Below are positions 5,956 through 13,255 of a stretch of 13,279 nucleotides of DNA, in pieces. The stretch is from Bacillota bacterium (GTDB lineage Bacteria > Bacillota > Sulfobacillia > JAJZYS01 > JAJYTV01). The stretch spans positions 1 through 13,279 of the forward strand of contig JAJZIE010000047.1 of NCBI GenBank assembly GCA_021810725.1, given 5' to 3'. The position numbers and the translations under genes are program-made. Numbering within the stretch: the stretch's first letter is position 1; the number at the start of each line of letters is the position of its first letter. Under the pieces are notes generated by a model. It ran no database searches. It was not told the origin of the DNA and saw only the letters and a program-made list of their open reading frames with translations.

Positions 5956-6588
5956 TTGACCCAAGCGTTCGCGCACGGCTTCCTGCTGGCGTTTGCCCTG
6001 ATCCTGCCGCTCGGTCCGCAGAACACGTTCGTCCTGACGCAAGGCGCAACGCAGCCGCGCTGGCGCCTCGTGCTGCCGATCGTGATCACGGCGGCGCTCT
6101 CCGATACGGCCTTGATTGGGCTTGCGATCGGCGGCGTTTCGCTCGTGGTCCTGGCGATCCCGGCGCTGCGCGTCGTCCTGAGCGCCGCCGGCGTGCTGTT
6201 CCTCGCCTACATGGGTTACAAGACGTGGTCGGCCCGCACGGATGTCGGGCAGGACGAAACGCTGGGCGAGCCTTGGACGCTGCAACGCAAGGTGCGCCAC
6301 AGTCTCGCGGTCTCTCTGCTCAACCCGCACGCGATCATGGACACGGTCGTCGTGATCGGCGGCGGCGCCGCGATCTATGGCACGATGGCGGATCGCTGGG
6401 CTTACGCGATCGGCGTGACCCTCGTCTCCTGGCTCTGGTTCTTCGGCCTCTCCCTCGCGGGGCGCGTTCTTTACCGCGCGGCGCGCGGCGACGGCGCCCA
6501 TCGCAGGCTCGACAGGGCCTCGGCCGTGCTGATGTGGGCGATCGCGGCACGCTACGCCTTCCAGCTCGCACGGTCCGTCGTCTCCTGA
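5956..6588 (+). CDS. LysE/ArgO-type amino acid exporter
   Basis: This encodes 210 residues with about six predicted membrane helices, the usual length and topology of LysE/ArgO exporters. The conserved N-terminal PLGPQNTFVLTQG (about 18-30) and the mid-protein LLNPHAIMDTV match the two LysE family signatures, the latter being the NP-containing helix important for transport. Family members export basic amino acids such as lysine and arginine, driven by the proton gradient, across the cytoplasmic membrane; the exact substrate here is inferred only from the ArgO-like motif. The TTG start has AAGGAGG at 5943-5949, 6 bases away. No LysG/ArgP regulator lies nearby, which is usual for its better-studied relatives. 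It sits between the GNAT gene and the alkylation-repair pair, all on one strand. Confidence 0.88.
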   Translation: MTQAFAHGFLLAFALILPLGPQNTFVLTQGATQPRWRLVLPIVITAALSDTALIGLAIGGVSLVVLAIPALRVVLSAAGVLFLAYMGYKTWSARTDVGQDETLGEPWTLQRKVRHSLAVSLLNPHAIMDTVVVIGGGAAIYGTMADRWAYAIGVTLVSWLWFFGLSLAGRVLYRAARGDGAHRRLDRASAVLMWAIAARYAFQLARSVVS

Positions 6589-6655
6589 GGCGCCGCATCA
6601 CGGCCATGTCCGAAAACCGCCAGCGCCTTGGCCGCAGATGCGGCAGAATGGCCTC

Positions 6656-8137
6656 ATGATGAACGCCGAACTCTGCTACCGCATCGTTCAGACCCGCGAC
6701 CGGCGTTACGACGGCGTCTTCTATGTCGGGGTCGCGTCGACCGGCATCTATTGCCGCCCGAGCTGTCCGGCCCGCACGCCGGCGCCGGCCCAGGTGCGCT
6801 TCTACCAGACCGCCGCCGCGGCGCAGGCGGCCGGATACCGCGCCTGCAAGCGCTGCCGGCCGGACGCGACCCCGGGCTCGCCGGACTGGAACGTACGGGC
6901 GGATGCGGCTGGCCGGGCCATGCGCCTCATCCTGGACGGGGTCGTGGACCGCGAAGGCATCGAGGGCCTCGCGCGCCGTGTCGGCTACAGCCCGCGTCAG
7001 TTGCACCGCGTGCTGCTGGGCGAACTCGGCGCGGGGCCGCTCAGTCTCGCGCGGGCGCAGCGCCTGCACACGGCACGGGTACTGCTGCAGACGACGCGTC
7101 TGCCGATGGCGCAAGTGGCGTTCGCCGCTGGCTTCACGAGCATCCGCCAATTCAACGCGACGGTGCGCTCGGTGTTCGCGCAGACGCCGACCGAGTTGAG
7201 ACAACGGAAGGAGCGGTGGAGCGAGGCGGGCCCTGAGAGTACCGTTCGTCTGCGCCTCGCCTACCGACCGCCGCTCGACTTCGAGTACGCCCTGCGATTC
7301 CTCCGAGAACGCGCCGTCCCGGGCGTGGAAGCGGTCGAGGACGGCGTCTACATGCGGGTCCTGGACCTGCCGCACGGGCTCGGTGTCGCCAAGGTGCGCC
7401 GGCCCGCAGAGGATGCGACCTATCTCTCGTGCGACTTGCGGCTCGGCGACATCCGGGATCTTCCCGCCGCCACGGAGCGCGTCCGCCGTCTCTTCGATCT
7501 CGACGCGGACCCGCAGGGGATCGGCGAGACGCTCCTCCGGGACCCTGTGCTCGGGCCGCTCCTGCGGGCGCGGCCGGGCCTTCGTGCCCTGGGCGCCGCG
7601 GATGGCCATGAGATGGCGATACGTGCGGTCCTCGGCCAGCAGGTGTCGGTGAGAGGCGCGCGCACCTTGGCGGGACGCCTGGCCCGGATGTATGGCGAGC
7701 CGCTCACGCAACCCCAGGGCCCCCTGACGCACGCATTCCCGTACGCTGCCCGCATCGCGGAGCTCGATCCCGCCACCCTTGCCATACCTCGGGCGCGCGC
7801 TCTGGCCCTCGTCGGACTCGCGGCGGCCCTGGCGAGCGGGACGGTACAGCTGGACCAGGGCTCCGATCGCGACGACGTGACGCGGCAGCTCCTGGCGTTG
7901 CGCGGCATCGGTCCCTGGACCGCGGCCTACATCCGCATGCGGGCCCTTGGCGACACGGACGCGTTCCTCCCGTCCGATCTCGGCGTCCGCAAGGCGCTGC
8001 GCCAGATGGGCTACGAGGGCGCCTGTGAGGAGCTGTCGGAAGGTTGGCGGCCCTGGCGGACCTACGCGGTGCACCACCTCTGGGCAAGCCTCGAATCCCC
8101 GGTCCCTAACCGCAGCGAGGAGATGACGCCGAGATGA
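6656..8137 (+). CDS. alkA: Ada (sensor + AraC HTH) / AlkA 3-methyladenine glycosylase fusion
   Basis: This encodes 493 residues in three parts. Residues 1-75 are the Ada N-terminal zinc domain, with STGIYCRPSCPAR and ACKRCRP supplying C33, C37, C64 and C67; in Ada the first of these accepts methyl from DNA methylphosphotriesters. Residues about 85-180 are an AraC-type helix-turn-helix, including VAFAAGFTSIRQFNATVR. Residues about 195-300 match the AlkA N-terminal domain and 310-480 the HhH-GPD glycosylase, with the hairpin LRGIGPWTAAY (about 415-425) and catalytic Asp441 in FLPSD. It removes alkylated purines and probably activates its own operon when methylated. The same fusion is known in mycobacteria, next to ogt as here. 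The start was set at the first of two adjacent ATGs (6656) by family fit. There is no Shine-Dalgarno site, so the message may be leaderless; an ATG at 6638 is an alternative. Confidence 0.92.
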   Translation: MMNAELCYRIVQTRDRRYDGVFYVGVASTGIYCRPSCPARTPAPAQVRFYQTAAAAQAAGYRACKRCRPDATPGSPDWNVRADAAGRAMRLILDGVVDREGIEGLARRVGYSPRQLHRVLLGELGAGPLSLARAQRLHTARVLLQTTRLPMAQVAFAAGFTSIRQFNATVRSVFAQTPTELRQRKERWSEAGPESTVRLRLAYRPPLDFEYALRFLRERAVPGVEAVEDGVYMRVLDLPHGLGVAKVRRPAEDATYLSCDLRLGDIRDLPAATERVRRLFDLDADPQGIGETLLRDPVLGPLLRARPGLRALGAADGHEMAIRAVLGQQVSVRGARTLAGRLARMYGEPLTQPQGPLTHAFPYAARIAELDPATLAIPRARALALVGLAAALASGTVQLDQGSDRDDVTRQLLALRGIGPWTAAYIRMRALGDTDAFLPSDLGVRKALRQMGYEGACEELSEGWRPWRTYAVHHLWASLESPVPNRSEEMTPR

Positions 8138-8661
8138 CGGAGAACGCGATGGGCATGGGTAGGCGCCCCTTCGCGACAGCGCAGCGGGACATCTGCTTCA
8201 GCGTGCTCGGGAGCCCCATCGGGGACCTATTGCTGCTGGGCGATGGCGTCGCCTTGACCGGACTCTACCTGGACCCGGACCGGGTCGCTATGGCGAGCGG
8301 CCTGCGCAACGCCGAGGAGCCGTTCCGCCTGGTACGCGAAGAGCTCGAGCGCTACTTCTCAGGTGATCTCCACCGCTTCACCGTACCGCTGGCCCCCCGC
8401 GGGACCGCGTTCCAGCTCCGTGTCTGGGCGGCGCTTCTCGCGATCCCCTTCGGTGAGACAAGAAGCTACGGCGAGATCGCCGCGGAGATCGGGCGACCCA
8501 AGGCTGTCCGCGCGGTTGGGCAGGCGAACGGCCACAATCCGATCTCGCTGATCATCCCCTGCCATCGCGTCATCGGGCAGGATGGCAGCCTCACCGGCTA
8601 CGGCTGGGGCGTCGATCGCAAACGCTGGCTCCTGGCCCACGAGGGCGCGTCGCCGGCCTGA
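8134..8661 (+). CDS. ogt: Methylated-DNA-protein cysteine S-methyltransferase (Ogt/MGMT)
   Basis: This encodes 175 residues. The protein directly reverses O6-alkylguanine by transferring the alkyl group to its own cysteine. The C-terminal domain is complete: FQLRVWAALLAIPFGETRSYGEIA (93-116), the helix-turn-helix RAVGQANGHNPISLIIPCHRVIG with acceptor Cys143 in PCHR, then the GYGWGVDRKRWLLAHE ending. The N-terminal domain (about 17-85) is the usual poorly conserved fold. The ATG overlaps the alkA stop (ATGA), with GAGGAG at 8115-8120 inside the upstream gene, so translation is coupled. It supplies the methyltransferase function that full-length Ada has at its C-terminus and which the upstream fusion lacks. 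Expression is therefore presumably controlled by the fusion's Ada/AraC half. Confidence 0.95.
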   Translation: MTENAMGMGRRPFATAQRDICFSVLGSPIGDLLLLGDGVALTGLYLDPDRVAMASGLRNAEEPFRLVREELERYFSGDLHRFTVPLAPRGTAFQLRVWAALLAIPFGETRSYGEIAAEIGRPKAVRAVGQANGHNPISLIIPCHRVIGQDGSLTGYGWGVDRKRWLLAHEGASPA

Positions 8662-8713
8662 ACCGTGCGGCGGGACGGACTGTGCCCGCCCCGCCGACGG
8701 CAGGCGCTGCCGC

Positions 8714-9460
8714 CTACGCTCGGGAACGCCCGCAGTACTCGGCGACTGCCGTCGCGTAGAAGGCGGCAAGGCCGGGGCGCAGCTTCTCGTACGTCTCGGT
8801 GAAGCGGCTGTCCGAGACCGCAAGGTCGCCAAGCCCGCGGAACATCTCGAGCGAGCACGCGTAGAAGCGCTCGTTGATGAAGCGGTGCATTCGCCCGACC
8901 GCCGCCAGCACCTCGGGGTCTCCCGGCTTGCGGTCCGCGAGGGCGGCGATTTCCCTCAGGATCGCCGTCTGCTCGGCGCCGATCGCCTCCCAATCGGCCT
9001 GGCCATAGCCTGCGGCGCGCTCCCGAGACTCCTTGTAGGCGGCCGTGTGGCCCCAGCGCTGGCGTGCCTCCTCCTCGTACTGCGCCGCGTCGAATCCGTC
9101 GAACCAGACGCGCTCTTCCACGCTGTTCCCCTCCTCCATGCCCTCGAGCGTCCTGTCCACAGCCCGGATCAGTCGCTCGATGCGATCCTTGCGGTGCGTC
9201 AGAAGCTCGCGGTGGTCCAGCAGGGCCTGCCTGCGATCGAAGTCCGGCCGATCGAGAATCTCCTTGATCTCCCCAAGACCGAAGCCGAGCTCCTTGAAGA
9301 ACAGGACCTGCTGCAGCCGCTCGAGGTCGGAGCGGCCATAGAGCCGGTAACCGGCCTCGCTGCGCTCGCGCGGCCTGACGAGCCCGATGGCGTCGTAGTG
9401 GTGCAGCGTGCGGATGCTCACGCCCGCCAGGTCCGAGACCGCCTTCACGGTGTAGGCCAC
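8714..9460 (-). CDS. MerR family regulator with TipAS drug-sensing domain
   Basis: This encodes 248 residues. Residues 1-70 are the MerR helix-turn-helix: YTVKAVSDLAGVSIRTLHHYDAIGL, then the wing AGYRLYGRSDLERLQQV. Residues about 75-110 form the long dimer helix. Residues about 125-240 match the TipAS domain, including WGHTAAYKES, MHRFINERFYACSLEMFRGL and YEKLRPGLAAFYATAV; in TipAL this globin-like domain binds thiopeptide and other peptide drugs, and the regulator then activates transcription. The GTG at 9460 is supported by the domain start; the ribosome binding site is a modest G-run upstream. A MerR-type promoter with an inverted repeat lies directly upstream, so the gene is probably autoregulated. 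No efflux gene immediately follows on the strand, so other targets are unknown. Length agrees with the full TipAL form. Confidence 0.92.
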   Translation of the reverse strand: MAYTVKAVSDLAGVSIRTLHHYDAIGLVRPRERSEAGYRLYGRSDLERLQQVLFFKELGFGLGEIKEILDRPDFDRRQALLDHRELLTHRKDRIERLIRAVDRTLEGMEEGNSVEERVWFDGFDAAQYEEEARQRWGHTAAYKESRERAAGYGQADWEAIGAEQTAILREIAALADRKPGDPEVLAAVGRMHRFINERFYACSLEMFRGLGDLAVSDSRFTETYEKLRPGLAAFYATAVAEYCGRSRA

Positions 9461-9512
9461 GTTCCGCCCCCTTTTTCACCGCCCGTCGACGCGTTGGCGC
9501 CGGCTCGCTTCG

Positions 9513-9543
9513 AAGCTACACCCTGACGTTGCGTTAGGGTCAA
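9513..9543 (-). promoter_or_regulatory. MerR-type promoter/operator with 19-bp spacer
   Basis: On the minus strand TTGACC (9543-9538) and TAGCTT (9518-9513) are separated by 19 bases, the over-long spacer that MerR proteins correct by twisting DNA. The spacer region holds an inverted repeat, ACCCTAACG and CGTCAGGGT around a CAA centre (9540-9520), matching at eight of nine positions. It lies about 53 bases upstream of the TipAS-type MerR gene, so autoregulation is the natural reading. Confidence 0.8.
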
Positions 9544-9702
9544 GAGCAGAGACAACGCCTTCGCGATCGGTCTCGGAACTGGCTCCCACTCGGGCCTCTG
9601 CCCGCGGACCAGAACCAATCCTCACGCTCGCGACGATCACATTCCTCGCCTGTAGGACATGAGAAAGGAGGGCGTTCGCTTCCCGGGAGGCCGTGTCAGC
9701 GC

Positions 9703-10293
9703 CTAGGCGGCCCCGACTTGGGCGAGCACGACCACGACGATGGCCGCCAGGAACAGTGCAACGCCCGCCACGACTTCCCCGTAGCGCCCCGCCAACCGTC
9801 GGATCCCGTGACCGGCGTGCAGCCCGAGATACGTGAAAAGCGCCGCCTGAAGCGCCAGCGCCGGAACGAGAACGACGAGCGGAAGCTCCGCCGCGCCCGC
9901 GGCGAGACCCGCAGCCAGTTCGTCCATGCTGACGCTGAGCCCGGCGACGAGGATTCCCGCCCCGACCAGCTTGCGCTCGAGTGCCTCCAGGCGCTCGGCC
10001 GCCTCCTCTTCGCCGTCCTCGCCCTGCCGCAGTTCCCTGAGTCCTGCCAGGACCTCGTAGATGCCGAGACATGTCAAGAGCACGGCCGCGGCCCAGACGG
10101 CATATCCCGAGATCAACGCGCCCAGCCAGTTCCCGATCAGCGCCCCCACGAGCGGCATGAGACCCTCGAACAAGGCGATGGTCAGCGCCAGGCGTCGCCG
10201 ATCCGCGACGCCTGCCGCCCCGAGGCCCGCCGCAACCACGAGCGTGTCGATGCCGAACGCCGGCACGATCGCCAGAACGGCCCAACCGCTCAT
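9703..10293 (-). CDS. MntP-like (DUF204) putative manganese efflux protein
   Basis: This encodes 196 residues with about six hydrophobic helices. The MntP family is built of two related halves, each with an acidic residue in a helix. Here these appear as AFGIDTLVVAAGLG near the N-terminus (Asp16) and LSVSMDELAAGLAAG in the second half, the hallmark of the family. A charged cytoplasmic loop (RELRQGEDGEEEAAERLEAL, about 87-106) separates the halves. Family members export Mn(II) through the inner membrane. The first half is diverged, so the ion is uncertain. The ATG at 10293 has no Shine-Dalgarno site; GTTGG and CCAAC (10308-10294) form a small inverted repeat touching the start codon. I see no yybP-ykoY-type Mn riboswitch in the short upstream gap. 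Its direction matches the carbonic anhydrase gene upstream, 141 bases away. Confidence 0.78.
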   Translation of the reverse strand: MSGWAVLAIVPAFGIDTLVVAAGLGAAGVADRRRLALTIALFEGLMPLVGALIGNWLGALISGYAVWAAAVLLTCLGIYEVLAGLRELRQGEDGEEEAAERLEALERKLVGAGILVAGLSVSMDELAAGLAAGAAELPLVVLVPALALQAALFTYLGLHAGHGIRRLAGRYGEVVAGVALFLAAIVVVVLAQVGAA

Positions 10294-10400
10294 GTTGGTG
10301 TTCCCAACGTCACGTTCGCACTCCCTGAGCCATCGTCGCAGATACCGCCCCTCCGGACCACGGCCGAACGACCTCGCGCAATGGATGGCCGAACCCGCGT

Positions 10401-10429
10401 GCCCGGCATCCGTTCCGTCGCTGCCGGGC
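10401..10429 (-). terminator. Hairpin just after the carbonic anhydrase stop
   Basis: GCCCGGCA and TGCCGGGC are perfect 8-bp inverted copies (10401-10408, 10422-10429) around a 13-base loop, starting 6 bases beyond the stop codon at 10435. Position and GC-rich stem suit a transcript end, but no T tract follows, so it would be an atypical or RNA-stabilising hairpin. Confidence 0.4.
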
Positions 10430-10434
10430 CGCGG

Positions 10435-10947
10435 CTACAATCCTGGATAGCGAACGGCTCCACGCGCCACGTCGAGCACCAGCCCATGGATCTGCACGTC
10501 CGTGCCGATCCATGGGCTTTCGCGCAGGCTGACGAGATCCTCGGCCAACGCCGCCTCGAGGTCCTGCATGGCGTGGAAGTCGAGCACCGGCACGTCACTC
10601 GGAGGCGCCGCGACCCGTGGCCGCAAGGTACGAACATCCAGGCCGAGGACACCGCAGCCCTCGTGTGGCATCAGGATGACGGCGTTGGTGCCGAGTGCCT
10701 GCTGGGAGATCACCAGCGAGCGCAGAACATCCTCCGTCACACGGGCACCCGCGTTGCGCAGCACGTGCGCCTGCCCCAGGCGAAGGCCGAGCAGGGCCAA
10801 GGGGTCGATGCGCACGTCCATGCACGTCACGATCGCAAGACGCGCGCTGGGCGCGACATTTTCCGGAATGGCGGGATGGCCGGCCACGTAGCTCCTGTTC
10901 GCATCGAGGAGCGACCGAATGAGTGGCGGCATATCGCTTTCGGGCAC
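10435..10947 (-). CDS. Beta-class carbonic anhydrase (Rv1284-like)
   Basis: This encodes 170 residues. It should interconvert CO2 and bicarbonate with a zinc ion in the cytoplasm. Zinc ligands are C42 in TCMDVRID, H95 and C98 in HEGCGV; D44 and R46 form the dyad that gates the fourth zinc position. VLRNAGARVTEDVLRSLVIS (62-81) is the conserved core segment, and HGLVLDVARGAV near the end matches the Rv1284-type branch of small beta enzymes. The usual HTDCG reads HEGCG here, keeping the ligands but changing the two residues between them. The GTG at 10947 was chosen; it has a G-rich site (AGGGGGG) about 7 bases upstream. The overlapping ATG at 10949 is in another frame. Confidence 0.88.
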   Translation of the reverse strand: MPESDMPPLIRSLLDANRSYVAGHPAIPENVAPSARLAIVTCMDVRIDPLALLGLRLGQAHVLRNAGARVTEDVLRSLVISQQALGTNAVILMPHEGCGVLGLDVRTLRPRVAAPPSDVPVLDFHAMQDLEAALAEDLVSLRESPWIGTDVQIHGLVLDVARGAVRYPGL

Positions 10948-11164
10948 ATGTGGCCCCCCTCTCGAGCGTGGGTGGTACGCCTACGACTTCTCCGCCAGCG
11001 GGCCCAGCGCCTTCACGCCCGAACGCGGCGGTTCCGCTCTGCCTCTCCTTGAATCCCGGTCGTGCCCACGCACCCGCGCTCCAGCATAAGTCACAGTGAG
11101 CGCTTCTCCGGTCTCGCTCCCTTGGCGGATCAGGCAACGGAGATCGCGCCCCGCTCTGGCTCGC

Positions 11165-11201
11165 CAGCGTCACCTCGAGCCGGCGGGATGGCCTGACGCT
11201 G
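11165..11201 (+). promoter_or_regulatory. Inverted repeat in the leader of the NlpC/P60-like gene
   Basis: CAGCGTCA (11165-11172) and TGACGCTG (11194-11201) are perfect 8-bp inverted copies around a 21-base loop, 35 bases before the start at 11236. It could be an operator or a leader-RNA hairpin. The 288-base gap 10948-11235 otherwise shows no coding signal and no riboswitch I recognise. Confidence 0.4.
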
Positions 11202-11235
11202 AGGGGACGCGCTTCTCCCAGGGGAGGGAATCCGC

Positions 11236-11871
11236 ATGGCCTATGCCGTCCAGGACCTTCAACCCGGAGACATCATCGCGGTCTATGCCCGCGGCCTGAT
11301 CGGCGCCGCCATCTCGTGGGTGATCAACTGCCCCTACTCGCACATCGCGATGGTGTCCCAGGGACATCTGGTCGAGGCGCTGGCCACCGTCACCAGGAGT
11401 CCCTTGGGGAAATACCGGAAGAGCGGCGACCTCTTTAAGGTACCGCTCACCGAGGAGCAACGAAGGCGGGTGATCAAAGCGCTCGAGAGCAAGGTGGGAC
11501 AGTTCTACGGCTGGCAGATGGCGGCCGAAGACCTCCTCCGCGATGTCATGCACATTCCGGTGGTCGCGCGGCTGAATCCCCGTGGCCTCGACTGTTCCGG
11601 TCTCGCGGTCTGGGCGCTCCAGGAGGCCGGCGTCACGCTCACCTACGAGCCGGTGCCGTCCCCCGCCTCGGTCGTGAACAGTCCGATCCCAATCGGCCCA
11701 AGGCCCTGGAATGTCGCGTCGGCTGCTGCGCTGAGACACCGGCGGCGCCATCGCCCCTCGGCCACGACGACCCTCGCCGGAGTGCCCCGCCACACGGGTC
11801 CGAGGAGCCGTTCGGCCACGGGCCTGGCTGGCAGGCACAACATGTCCGACCCCCGTCGACCCGGTAGCTAG
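11236..11871 (+). CDS. Permuted NlpC/P60 (YiiX/YebB-like) hydrolase
   Basis: This encodes 211 residues. Residues 8-50 read LQPGDIIAVYARGLIGAAIS then CPYSHIAMVSQGHLVEAL, and residues 118-130 read LDCSGLAVWALQE. In the circularly permuted branch of the papain-like NlpC/P60 superfamily the catalytic His comes first and the Cys second; H36 and C120 fit that order. Known relatives cleave or modify peptide or lipid amide/ester bonds; the substrate here is unknown. There is no clear signal peptide. The ATG at 11236 has GGGGAGGG just upstream. Residues after about 158 are Arg/Ser/Pro/His-rich with no recognisable fold, more like a run-on tail than a domain. The gene ends 7 bases before the convergent ligase-like gene. 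A perfect inverted repeat lies in its leader. Confidence 0.75.
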   Translation: MAYAVQDLQPGDIIAVYARGLIGAAISWVINCPYSHIAMVSQGHLVEALATVTRSPLGKYRKSGDLFKVPLTEEQRRRVIKALESKVGQFYGWQMAAEDLLRDVMHIPVVARLNPRGLDCSGLAVWALQEAGVTLTYEPVPSPASVVNSPIPIGPRPWNVASAAALRHRRRHRPSATTTLAGVPRHTGPRSRSATGLAGRHNMSDPRRPGS

Positions 11872-11878
11872 ATGCGCC

Positions 11879-13255
11879 TCAACCTGCCAGGTCCCGCTGA
11901 TCGTGCAAGACCGCGGCGGTGTCTTCACCGGTCTTGGCCCGTCCCGGCACCGTGACACGCAGGCGATACGCCACCAGACCGAAGACGAGCCAGAAGAACA
12001 GCACGACCTGGTGGGTCTCGAGCAGGGACGCGAACAGGGACTGGATGTAGAAGCCGACGGTACCGGCTGCGAGGCCGAGGCCCATGGCCCGCCAGAAGGG
12101 GTCGCGATCTCCCCTGAACAGCCTCAGGCCAGCGCGGACGGCGGCGAAGCCGAGCCAAAGGTACGCGATGTAGCCGATCAGTCCGAGCTCCACCAGTGTC
12201 TGCACGTGCTGAGAGTCGATGATCGGGTTCTCGTCCAAGCGAAAGAGGCGATACACCGGTGACCCGTAGAGGTGCGCCACACTGCCGCCAAAGCGCCCTG
12301 GCCCCCAACCCAGCAAAGGCTGGGCGAGGAAGGCCTGCATTCCGCGTTCCCAGAACAGCAGGCGGCCGTACGAGCTGCTGAGGCGGATATAGCTGCCGCT
12401 CACGGCAAGCGCGAACCTGGACACGATGTGCGGGTCCAGGACCGGCAGCGCCAACACGCCGACGATCAACAGCAGGAGAAGGCGGCGATCCGCGACGATC
12501 CCGATGAAGAGAAGCGCTGCCGCCATGGCGACGAGAGCCTCGCGTGACAGTGTGAAGACGAGCGCCGGTCCCGCGATGACGCAGCCGATGAGCGCCAGAA
12601 GCCGCAGGCCGCCCCGCGTGGGCAGCACGAGCAGGGCCACCAGCAGCGCAAGCAGCCACGCGAGAAACGCCCCGAACGTGTTCGGGTTGCCCATCGTGCC
12701 GAAGACGCGTGTCGCCGCGGCCTCCGCTGCCGCGAGCCACTGGCGGGGTGTCGCGACATGCAGGAACTTCTGGGCATCGCCGAAAAGCGCGATCGCCACC
12801 CCGAACAGCAGTAGCCACAGCAGGAGCCTGCGCCTCTGGCCCGCGTCCAGTGGGAGATACAGGACCACGAAGTAGAGGGCGAAGTATTCCAGGTAGGCGC
12901 GGATGCCGAAGATGGCGATGTGCAGCGGCACCGCATTCCAGATGGTCGAGAGGAGGGCGGCCGCGAGCAGCAGCGCTACCGGCAGGTCCGCCGGCGAGCG
13001 GCGCAAGGGCCAGCCGGCCTGCTGCAGGCGGATGAGCGTGCCCAGGAAGAGCAGTGCCAGGCCCAGGTCGCCGAGGTACTTGACGCTTGATGGAAGCCTG
13101 GTGATCAGCCAGAGCTCGACCGGAACGAAGAACACCACAAGGTAGAGCAGGATCTTCTCAAGCGCCGTCACGGGGAACGTGTCCCGTTCCTCGCCGATCA
13201 GGCGCCGTAACCATAGCGCCACACTGGACGGCCGGGGCGTCACGGCGACAAGCAC
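11879..13255 (-). CDS. O-antigen ligase/polymerase (Wzy_C/WaaL)-like membrane protein
   Basis: This encodes 458 residues from the first in-window GTG, with about 10-12 hydrophobic helices. TMGNPNTFGAFLAWLLALL (about 195-213), LVFTLSREALVAMAAALLF and the large outer loop WERGMQAFLAQPLLGWGPGRFG ending in IIDSQHVQTLVELGLIGYI are the hallmarks of the Wzy_C ligase/polymerase family. Members join or polymerise undecaprenyl-linked glycans on the outer face of the membrane; in a Gram-positive host the glycan could be capsule or a glycoprotein. The C-terminal 25 or so residues are cytoplasmic and hydrophilic. The start is uncertain: no Shine-Dalgarno site precedes 13255 and the frame stays open to the right edge, so the true start may lie outside the window, or at a later GTG ahead of TALEKILLYL. 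Neighbouring glycan genes, if any, lie off-window. Confidence 0.85.
   Translation of the reverse strand: MLVAVTPRPSSVALWLRRLIGEERDTFPVTALEKILLYLVVFFVPVELWLITRLPSSVKYLGDLGLALLFLGTLIRLQQAGWPLRRSPADLPVALLLAAALLSTIWNAVPLHIAIFGIRAYLEYFALYFVVLYLPLDAGQRRRLLLWLLLFGVAIALFGDAQKFLHVATPRQWLAAAEAAATRVFGTMGNPNTFGAFLAWLLALLVALLVLPTRGGLRLLALIGCVIAGPALVFTLSREALVAMAAALLFIGIVADRRLLLLLIVGVLALPVLDPHIVSRFALAVSGSYIRLSSSYGRLLFWERGMQAFLAQPLLGWGPGRFGGSVAHLYGSPVYRLFRLDENPIIDSQHVQTLVELGLIGYIAYLWLGFAAVRAGLRLFRGDRDPFWRAMGLGLAAGTVGFYIQSLFASLLETHQVVLFFWLVFGLVAYRLRVTVPGRAKTGEDTAAVLHDQRDLAG

Noticed and set aside
5225..6049. Extension of the ABC-F frame to 790 residues
   Set aside because: It runs antisense through the leader, the GNAT gene and part of the exporter; the ABC-F domain starts at MLVVRGLCVSFG with its own binding site.
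6335..8077. 580-codon minus-strand frame opposite the Ada-AlkA gene
   Set aside because: Arg/Ala-rich shadow of a gene with clear zinc, helix-turn-helix and glycosylase motifs.
8669..8712. Two hairpins (GGCGGG/CCCGCC and CGGCAG/CTGCCG) between ogt and the MerR gene as a bidirectional terminator
   Set aside because: The position is right, but stems are short and no T tract follows in either direction; at this GC content such pairings are expected by chance.
9541..9702. A gene in the gap between the MerR operator and the MntP-like gene
   Set aside because: Only a 15-codon ATG frame near 9659 without a binding site; nothing else supported.
9718..11052. 444-codon plus-strand frame across the MntP-like and carbonic anhydrase genes
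   Set aside because: No recognisable domain; both genes on the other strand have family motifs and active-site residues.
13174..13190. Inverted repeat GGAACG/CGTTCC near the start of the ligase-like gene
   Set aside because: Lies within likely coding sequence, is only 6 bp, and has no associated promoter element.
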